Assembly: GCA_004352715.1 (NCBI GenBank)
Contig: SCFE01000101.1
Span: forward strand, 1,486,242 to 1,550,241
Direction: 5' to 3'
DNA length: 64,000 nt
DNA from: Hofstenia miamia
Taxonomy: Eukaryota; Xenacoelomorpha; Acoela
Each line of letters opens with the position of its first letter. The stretch's first letter is position 1. A program made the translations under genes and the position numbers. Below, one piece after another: positions 56,261 to 64,000 of the stretch. Under the pieces are notes generated by a model, which made no database searches, was not told the DNA's origin, and saw only the letters and a program-made list of their open reading frames with translations.

Positions 56261-57062
56261 GCAACCAATTAGAGTTAATTTAATTAAATCAAAATTGTTT
56301 AATATGTATTTGTATAGGGAGCATCTGACAGACATGTATAAATTACTGTCTGAAAGGAAATGATGTGCTAAACATATATAGAAGCAGTTGCCATCACAAA
56401 TGATTGGTACAATATTAAATTGTTGTAAAATAATCATCTAAAAACATAAATACAGTTTCAAAGAATATATTAGAGCACTGCAATTTGCAAATGCTCACAT
56501 TAGGAATTAATTTAAAAAATAAATACTTTTATAGTTAGATAACATAATAAGAGTTGAAAATTTAAAAGCTATAACATTGTAAATATTTGTTTTTTTGAAT
56601 TAAGTATCAGCTGTAGAATTCATATGTGACAAATTCACAAAAAGAGAAAAGAGTCATCATCAGCTGAAAACAACTTATGTCTCACACAAACTTGTCTTAA
56701 AGAGTTAATATATGATACTATTTATCTTTCTGATCATTTTACAGGTTATCAGTATGATATAATATTTGAAAATTTCTATAAAAGTAATAAAAGAGGTCAT
56801 TAATGATATTTCATAATATTAGTAATTTAATAAACATTATTTCAAACATTTCTCTTTTGGGGATGTTATTCATATATCATGTCATTACAAATGGTTGAAC
56901 AATATATGATTCTAAGATTTTGTAATTCCGATTAAATGCCTTTAATTAAATTAATTCTATTGGAAGAAAAGGATTAAAAAGTTTCAATTATATATAAATT
57001 TTTTACAATAAAGCACATGTTAATACATTCAGAATTTAAAACTTTTGAACAAAAATCAACTT
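56260..57062 (-). mobile_element. Truncated second copy of the Helitron-like 5' end
   Basis: Nearly identical to 52796-53599. It encodes the first ~57 residues of OTU-like domain 1 (MIILQQFNIVPIICDGNCFY start at 56437) and then breaks off into the junction repeat. Only two or so substitutions separate the copies, so the duplication is recent or an assembly duplicate. Confidence 0.88.
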
Positions 57063-57885
57063 CTGAAATTCACAGAATTCAATACATTTCATCATTTTGC
57101 GATTAATTGAAGGCTCAAAGTGGAAATTTACTTGCACAAATCGATTTAGAAGCATTAAATTTAGGTAGAATGACTAATTTTCAACTAAAATTCGACTTTG
57201 GAAGGGCTCCAGTAAAATGAAATTTCTTCAATATAGGTGAAATTGAATAATCCAAGGAATGACATAGTAAGACTTGATAATACAATGTCTAAATGGACAT
57301 GAAAAATCAGAGATAAAATTTTTCAAGTAAATTAAGACCTCTAGAATCTAGATATGACATTGATTTTAGGGTTTAAACAACACTGAAAGATCGGTTTACC
57401 AAGAAAGTTTGAACATTCAGTGAATTTTCGGCTAAACTGAGAAAATTCAATACATTTCATCATTTTGCGATTAATTGAAGGCTCAAAGTGGAAATTTACT
57501 TGCACAAATCGATTTAGAAGCATTAAATTTAGGTAGAATGACTAATTTTCAACTAAAATTCGACTTTGGAAGGGCTCCAGTAAAATGAAATTTCTTCAAT
57601 ATAGGTGAAATTGAATAATTGAAAGAATGACAGAGTAAAACTTGATAATGCGACGTCTAAATGGACATGAAAAATCAGAGATAAAATTTTTCAAGTAAAT
57701 TAAGACCTCTAGAATCTAGATATGACATTGATTTTAGGATTCAGAACCCTGAAATTTAGTTAAAATTACTAATTTTCAACCAAAATTCGACTTTGGAATC
57801 AACCAAAATTAGTAATATTTCTTAAAAATGCGAACAAAGCATTCATCAAATTAAAAATCTAACAAAGCGAATAGATTCAGCAGGT
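57063..57885 (+). repeat. ~366-bp satellite, block 3
   Basis: About two units, very close to block 1 (57075-57440 matches 53985-54350), leading into the second SGNH copy. Confidence 0.85.
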
Positions 57886-58425
57886 TTGAAAATAGGTATA
57901 AGCTGCAGTTTTACTATAACAATAACTTCTGAAGCTAACCCTAACCCCTCTCATCTTGCCAGAATGACAGGTACTCGCGTTTTTCCTTCTTTCTCGTAGA
58001 CTGCTTTTCAATGGGGAGGCTGTTTACGTTATTCAAGGGGAAAGAAGAAGATGTTAGCAGATCTTGCAGAAAATCTTTCAGATTTTGAGTGTGTGGTGGT
58101 AATCTGGGGCAGCAATGATCTCAGCAGAGATGATTCGTGTCCAGAATTTGTTGCTGCTGGAATTATTGCGACATTGAAGCTCCTTCGACAGAAGAATGCT
58201 TTTGTCTCTTTTTTTGCTTCACCCCCGAGAGCTGACTTCAATTGCAGAGTTTGCCAGGCCAAGCTACTCAGACTTATTTCTGAAGCTGGTATCCCAGCTT
58301 CATTTTCAACGTTGGTTCGACGGAGTAGCTCGAGGCTACCTGATGGTGTTCATCTCACTCAAGAAGGCTACCATCGCTACACTTTAGATTTGTTGGCTTT
58401 TCTTCGCCAAGTTCTACCAAGGTGA
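57886..58425 (+). pseudogene. SGNH-hydrolase-like frame, copy 2 (stop near start)
   Basis: Same as copy 1 but with TAG in place of the Trp-Tyr region (near 57988), so the open frame begins only at 58051. The GSND and DGVH motifs are intact. The splice-acceptor-like ctctcatcttgccag is conserved. Confidence 0.65.
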
Positions 58426-59246
58426 TTCTTTTTACCAGTGAGTAACGTAGACAGTCTTCCCAATTTTTATTTGCTGGACATATTTTATATGTCCATTCCC
58501 TCGTGTATATGTTTGAAGAACCTTATATGGTTTTTCAATTATATATGCTTGGCTTTAAAATATAATTCTACATAAAGAGGTATGTTTTTATTTATCTTTA
58601 TTTGCTAAGAAATACTAAATGGGATAGCACCATTGATCTGACAATATTTGCAATGATGAAATTTTTAAATTCAGATCCCTGAAATTTAGGTAAAATGTCT
58701 AATTTTCAAGTAAAATTCAACTTAGGAACGGCTCCAGGGAAATGAAATTCAGTTTTGGAGCAAAATTTTATAATGATATTGATATAAAGAAGCTGTTTTA
58801 AGATTGTACCAGATTCCTGGTCCCCCCTGAGTAATGAACTCAAGTATTATCTGCTTTGGAGCAGGGGTATCATGAGAGAGCTGACTCTCACTCATTGTAG
58901 CCAGGCTAATTCTAAATTTACTGCATAAGTTATTTTCAGACTTTTCAAGAAATATCAACGTTTGGAAGCCTTACACAGAAATCAAAATTATTCAAATTAG
59001 GGCACATTGAATGTTTCAAGGAAGGCTTCAACAAATTACGGAAATGCGAGGCCTATATAGACTTAAAAAATATTAGAGAAACATTTCTAAGTAAATTCAG
59101 ACCTCTAAAATTGAAATATGATATCGAATTTTAAGTTTGAACAATACTAAAACAACGGTTTACCCATCAAGTTCAAAGGATGCACTGAGAAAATTCAATA
59201 CATTTCATCATTTTGCGATTAATTGAAGGCTCAAAGTGGAAATTTA
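58426..59246 (+). repeat. Segment duplicated at 63187-64000
   Basis: Shared 3' flank of the SGNH copies, then hairpin-core repeat sequence (58800-58930), then the 200-bp end block. The stretch 58670-58745 is satellite-like and differs from the equivalent 63430-63500, as if patched by conversion. Confidence 0.85.
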
Positions 59247-59247
59247 N
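59247..59247. other. Single N, contig junction
   Basis: One undetermined base at a sharp change of sequence type, just after the shared terminal word. Confidence 1.
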
Positions 59248-60728
59248 AATTGGCAGTACATGCTCCGAAAAATTGATATCATCGAAAACCTAGAAATCTC
59301 AGTATATTCAATAACCACGGCAAAATCTCAAAGAAATTGACAGAATGGATCACAGATATCGATAGAATGGAGTAAAATGTAAATGAATTTTCAAGGTTTA
59401 TCCATAATATCCAAATTTATCATCCACAATATGCACTTAAAAAAATACCGTTTTTTTGCAATTTTATAGGGGTGTCCTAATGTGAAGTGTACTTTTTTAA
59501 TACAAAATTTTAACGTTTAATAATATTAAAAAGTAAATGCAGATTTATAGACAGTTTTTTTCAAAAAAAATCCCTATAATTTTTAAAAAATTACTAACCC
59601 ATCCTGTAATATTCACATCTAAAACAGAAAAATTCCAATTACGGGCGATTGAAAGGGAATTTTGGGAAAATTGTTTTTGAATGTTATTTCTTGTATTACT
59701 ACAAATATTTCAAAGTAAAAATTTCCAACTTTTGAATTTTTAATTTTGAGAAAAATGTTTTTTTAGTTGAAATATTCAAAACTTTCCGTAATGGGACAGG
59801 AGTAAAAAATTCAAAATTTCCTTTCAAAACTGCGCATTTTGGTGTAAAAATCTTGTTCATAGCTTCATTACATGAAAAGTTATTAAAGAAAATATCTTTT
59901 CTGAAAAATTAGCCCAGCTCTGACTAGCCTAGCTCAGCCAATATTTAACTTAGAGCTAAACTTACTGAGAACCAAATTTTTTCAGTGAAATTTGCTACTT
60001 AAAAACTTAAATGGAGCTGTGATATCTTTAAAATTTTTGTTGCTATACCCTTCTAAACTTAAGGTATAATATCTAAAGGCCAACCCGGGTTTTCAGAAAA
60101 ATTTTTTCTTCAGAAAAATTTATCGTAATATGAAATTTTCGACTTCAAAATTCAAGCCATTCTGATCAAAATTGAGCTCATTATTGAGAAAAAACGAAAA
60201 AATTTTTTCAAAAAAATTTTTTTTTTGAAGTAAATGCTGTGATAATTTAAGAATTCCGGCCTAATTAAAAAATTTTTATTAACTTCTGATGTTGGGAATT
60301 GAAATAAGCTTTTAACTTTCAAATTCCATTGCCAATTTTTTCTGTGAGCTCTTTCCAAATATCATGAGTGAGGACAAAAAAATTATTTTCCCGCTAGAGG
60401 GCGCAATTTTGACATATTAGGGCCACTTAAAGGCTTAAAATCTTCAGCTTGCGGAGCTCTATAAGCCTGCAAAATTTCATGGTGATAGCTTCAATATTGA
60501 ATGAGCTATGGACAAAAATGTTTTTTTCAAGCAATTTAGAGGATGTATAGGAAGCAACTAACGTTGCTTAACAAGTTGGAGGGGTGGCATTGGTGTATCG
60601 TGCGACATTGTGATCAAGTGGTCTATGTAATTTAAAAGACACGCTCAAAACGCTCGCTTCGCTCGCCTTTTGAGCCCTTTTTATTAATGTAAAAAATAGA
60701 ATTAAAACATTCATTATGTTTAATTTTT
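59248..60728. other. AT-rich region with poly(A/T) tracts and a GC-rich word
   Basis: No coding supported. Near 60640-60675 is ctcaaaacgctcgcttcgct…ttttgag, a GC-rich island closed by CTCAAAA/TTTTGAG inverted ends, in very AT-rich surroundings. aggaagcaactaacgttgct (60545) also belongs to the duplicated block that follows. Confidence 0.4.
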
Positions 60729-62071
60729 AGATAATAAAAAATGGGTTTAACTAATAATATATTTTTATTATATCTTTAGCTTCACAGCTAAAATAGCAAC
60801 GTTAGTTGCTTCCTTAGTTCTACTATGAATGGGTTGAGTTTGCATTTCCATTTGTTTGGAGTTCATGTTTCTTAGTATTCATGCTTAATTAATATCCTAC
60901 ATTTGATATAAGCTTTTTACATTATTAGGAATGGGATTAGCTATTATTATATCTTTATTATATCTTTAGCTTCACAGCTAAAATAGCAACGTTGGTTGCT
61001 TCCTTAGTTCTACTATGCATGGATTGAGTTTGCATTGATCTAAGTAATGTGATCATGTATTAACCTATAAGCTGCAGGGGTCTCATAAGAATGCTTACTC
61101 TCAGTAAGTATTGCCAGCCTAGTTCTTTATTTACATTATAATGCATATTTGAAATGGTAAACCAAAAAAATTATTTGAGATTTTTCCAGATTCCTGGTCC
61201 CCCTTGAGCAAGGTGCTCAAGTATTAGCTGCTAAGGTGCAGGGGTTTCATGAGAGAGCTGACTCTCACTCATTGTTGCCAGGCTAGTTCTGTATTTACTG
61301 CATAATGCATATTTCAAATGGTAAGCCAATCAATTGAAGATTTTTGCAGATTCCAGGTCTTTCTTAATCAATGTCTCAAGAGGTCTGACTCCCATTAATT
61401 GTTGCCACACCAATACTTCAATGACTTTATAATCATTTTAAACATTTAACATTTTGGAAAATAAGACCACACATAAAAATTGTTTTTTCATTCTAATCTA
61501 TTTTATTTAATTAAAATTTCATTTCAAAGTCAAATTGGAGGAAGTGACACTAAGTCAAAATTTTATTTAAAGCTTTGCAAAAGGAATGCACTACCATTTA
61601 CTTTTGAATGAAATTTATTTTGTCTTTATATAGATAAGGAAGGTTGTCTGAAATATTTGTTAAAATATGGATATGCCCAAGCAAAATTCAATGTATCATT
61701 ATAACTTTAACTAAGAAAATAATTTTACTTTTGGTAGTTTGGTCTAAAATTTGAAATTTTTACAATAAAATTATATCTTATTGACTTTTCCAGTGAGTTT
61801 TATTTTTTCTGTTTTTGCAAATTTGAAGTCAATCTTTTCTTTAAATATATGCTGTTGAATGAAAAATTTAAAAACATGAAATTTCAAGATAAAAACTGAT
61901 GAATAAAAATATATTTGTTTATGCATTTATACAAAAATTAAGGAATTTATTGCTTTAACTATAAAAAACACTTTGTTCAAAGGGATTAGAGATGTATTGC
62001 TACTGTTAAACTAATGTGAACTCTTAAGCTGTATATTATTAATATCAAATGGAGTAAGCAAATTTTTTTGT
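60729..62071 (-). repeat. Inverted partner of the block at 28757-29920
   Basis: Matches 29920-28757 in reverse complement. It contains an extra tandem copy of the tagctgtgaagctaaag… / agcaacgttagttgcttcc segment (about 60770-60840 and 60960-61030), and the hairpin-core units at 61080-61440. It ends exactly at the N at 62072. Confidence 0.9.
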
Positions 62072-62072
62072 N
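62072..62072. other. Single N, contig junction
   Basis: One undetermined base where the duplicated block meets satellite sequence. Confidence 1.
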
Positions 62073-62660
62073 ATTTTCAAGTAAATTAAGACCTCTAGAA
62101 TCTAGATATGACATTGCTTTTTAAGATTTGGCAATACTGAAAGTCCAGCTTACAAAAGAGAGAATAAAGATTAAGTGAATTTTCGTCTGAAATTCACAGA
62201 ATTCAAAACAATTAATCATTTTGAGATGAATTGAAGGTTCAAATTAGAAATTTAATAGCACAAATCGATTCAGATACATGAAATTTAGGTAGAATGACTA
62301 ATTTTCAACTAAAATTCGACTTTGGAAGGGCTCCAGGGAAATGAAATTTGTTAAATGACGACCAAATTGAATAATTGAAAGAATGACAGAGTAAAACTTG
62401 ATAATGCGACGTCTAAATGGACATGAAAAATCAGAGATAAACATTTTCAAGTAAATTAAGACCTCTAGAATCTAGATATGAAATTGCTTTTAGGATTCAG
62501 AACCCTGAAATTTAGTTAAAATTACTAATTTTCAACCAAAATTTGCGTTTTTGCGAATTTCAACCAAAATTAGTAATATTTCTTAAAAATGCGAACAAAG
62601 CATTCATCAAATTAAAAATCTAACAATGCGAATAGTTTAAGGAAGCTTAAAAATAGGTAT
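62073..62660 (+). repeat. ~366-bp satellite, block 4
   Basis: Satellite words (aagacctctagaatctagat, tcgactttggaagggctcca, gtctaaatggacatgaaaaa) in the usual order, about one and a half units. Confidence 0.85.
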
Positions 62661-63186
62661 TAGCTGCAGTTTTACTATAACAATAACTTCTGAAGCTAAC
62701 CCTAACCCCTCTCATCTTGCCAGAATGACAGGTACCCGAGTTTTTCCTTCTTTCTGGTATACTGCATTTCAACGGGGAGGCTGTTTACGTTATTCAAGGG
62801 GAAAGAAGAAGACGTTGGCAGATCTTGCAGAAAATCTTTCAGATTTTGAGTGTGTGGTGGTAATCTGGGGCAGCAATGATCTCAGCAGAGATGATTCGTG
62901 TCCAGAATTTGTTGCTGCTGGAATTATTGCGACATTGAAGCTCCTTCGACAGAAGAATGCTTTTGTCTGCTTTTTTGCTTCACCCCCCAGAGCTGACTTC
63001 GATTGCAGAGTTCGCCAGGCCAAGCTACTCAGACTTATTTCCGAAGCTGGTTTCCCAGCTTCATTTTCAACGTCGGTTCGACGGAGTAGCTCGAGGCTAC
63101 CTGATGGTGTTCATCTCACTCAAGAAGGCTACCATCGCTACACTTTAGATTTGTTGGCTTTTCTTCGCCAAGTTCTACCAAGGTGA
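62661..63186 (+). CDS. SGNH-hydrolase-like open frame, copy 3
   Basis: Open from ATG 62725 to the stop at 63184-63186 (153 residues). It has the same block II, GSND and DGVH motifs as copy 1. It differs from copies 1 and 2 at about seven amino-acid positions (for example Ser/Cys, Asn/Asp, Cys/Arg, Ile/Phe) and only a few silent sites. That pattern does not indicate strong purifying selection. Block I is missing here too. Confidence 0.6.
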
Positions 63187-64000
63187 TTCTTTTTACCAGT
63201 GAGTAACGTAGACAGTCTTCCCAATTTTTATTTGCTGGACATATTTTATATGTCCATTCCCTCGTGTATATGTTTGAAGAACCTTATATGGTTTTTCAAT
63301 TATATATGCTTGGCTTTAAAATATAATTCTACATAAAGAGGTATGTTTTTATTTATCTTTATTTGCTAAGAAATACTAAATGGGATAGCACCATTGATCT
63401 GACAATATTTGCAATGATGAAATTTTTAAATATAGATGTCTGAAATTAAATTTTAAAAATCTCATTTTTAAGAATAAAAACCTATAACTTCTAATATCAA
63501 ATTCAGTTTTGGAGCAAAATTTTATAATGATATTGATATAAAGAAGCTGTTTTAAGATTGTACCAGATTCCTGGTCCCCCCTGAGTAATGAACTCAAGTA
63601 TTATCTGCTTTGGAGCAGGGGTATCATGAGAGAGCTGACTCTCACTCATTGTAGCCAGGCTAATTCTAAATTTACTGCATAAGTTATTTTCAGACTTTTC
63701 AAGAAATATCAACGTTTGGAAGCCTTACACAGAAATCAAAATTATTCAAATTAGGGCACATTGAATGTTTCAAGGAAGGCTTCAACAAATTACGGAAATG
63801 CGAGGCCTATATAGACTTAAAAAATATTAGAGAAACATTTCTAAGTAAATTCAGACCTCTAAAATTGAAATATGATATCGAATTTTAAGTTTGAACAATA
63901 CTAAAACAACGGTTTACCCATCAAGTTCAAAGGATGCACTGAGAAAATTCAATACATTTCATCATTTTGCGATTAATTGAAGGCTCAAAGTGGAAATTTA
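63187..64000 (+). repeat. Second copy of segment 58426-59246
   Basis: Same order and almost identical, including the minus-strand 69-residue chance frame (63503-63712 versus 58749-58958) and the final ~200 bp. The window ends at the word that ends two other contigs. Confidence 0.85.

Noticed and set aside
58749-58958. 69-residue minus-strand frame repeated at 63503-63712
   Set aside because: Identical because the whole segment is duplicated; related copies elsewhere do not keep the frame.

Overview
This window is a draft-assembly stretch of a very AT-rich animal genome, probably an invertebrate. The evidence is spliced host coding sequence, AT microsatellites, six exactly 1000-nt N gaps plus several short ones, and a dense mix of eukaryotic transposable elements. 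Nothing looks bacterial or organellar. The species cannot be named from the sequence.

Only one convincing host gene is present: a three-exon gene on + (36243-36560, 39140-39518, 41549-42048) encoding a 398-residue relative of nuclear cap-binding protein subunit 3 (NCBP3). A Tc1-type transposon (35047-36099) sits about 140 bp upstream of its start codon.

The rest is mobile DNA and repeats. 1-2670: gag end and pol start of an LTR-type retroelement (-), with a canonical -1 slippery heptamer directly before the gag stop, then a non-LTR 3' end (+). 2930-6420: decayed endonuclease/reverse transcriptase relics. 6718-9615: an element with very long inverted repeats. 10431-12478: Penelope-like RT with a duplicated 3' end. 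14240-19890: a mosaic of helicase, zinc-finger, RT and piggyBac relics. 20471-22147: a 13-copy, 130-bp satellite. 22170-23489: an unknown repeat family followed by a decayed SET-domain fragment. 25047-27002: a shrunken, rearranged Helitron-like copy. 28757-29920: a block repeated in reverse at 60729-62071. 31850-32336: a short inverted-repeat element. 43680-44085: Penelope-like GIY-YIG end with a hammerhead-like core. 45086-47167: a decayed Polinton/adintovirus-type DNA polymerase B. 48168-53599: a nearly intact Helitron-like element. 53600-64000: a ~366-bp satellite broken up by three copies of an SGNH-hydrolase-like reading frame and a second Helitron 5' end.

The most interesting object is the Helitron-like element (minus strand, start 52975). 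It encodes two consecutive OTU-type cysteine-protease-like domains, a zinc-binding region, a Rep (HUH, two-tyrosine) domain and a Pif1-like helicase, and is interrupted only by one frameshift in a seven-base homopolymer. Assembly artefacts are likely around gaps. Several contig ends share the same terminal sequence, so copy numbers in the right third need care.
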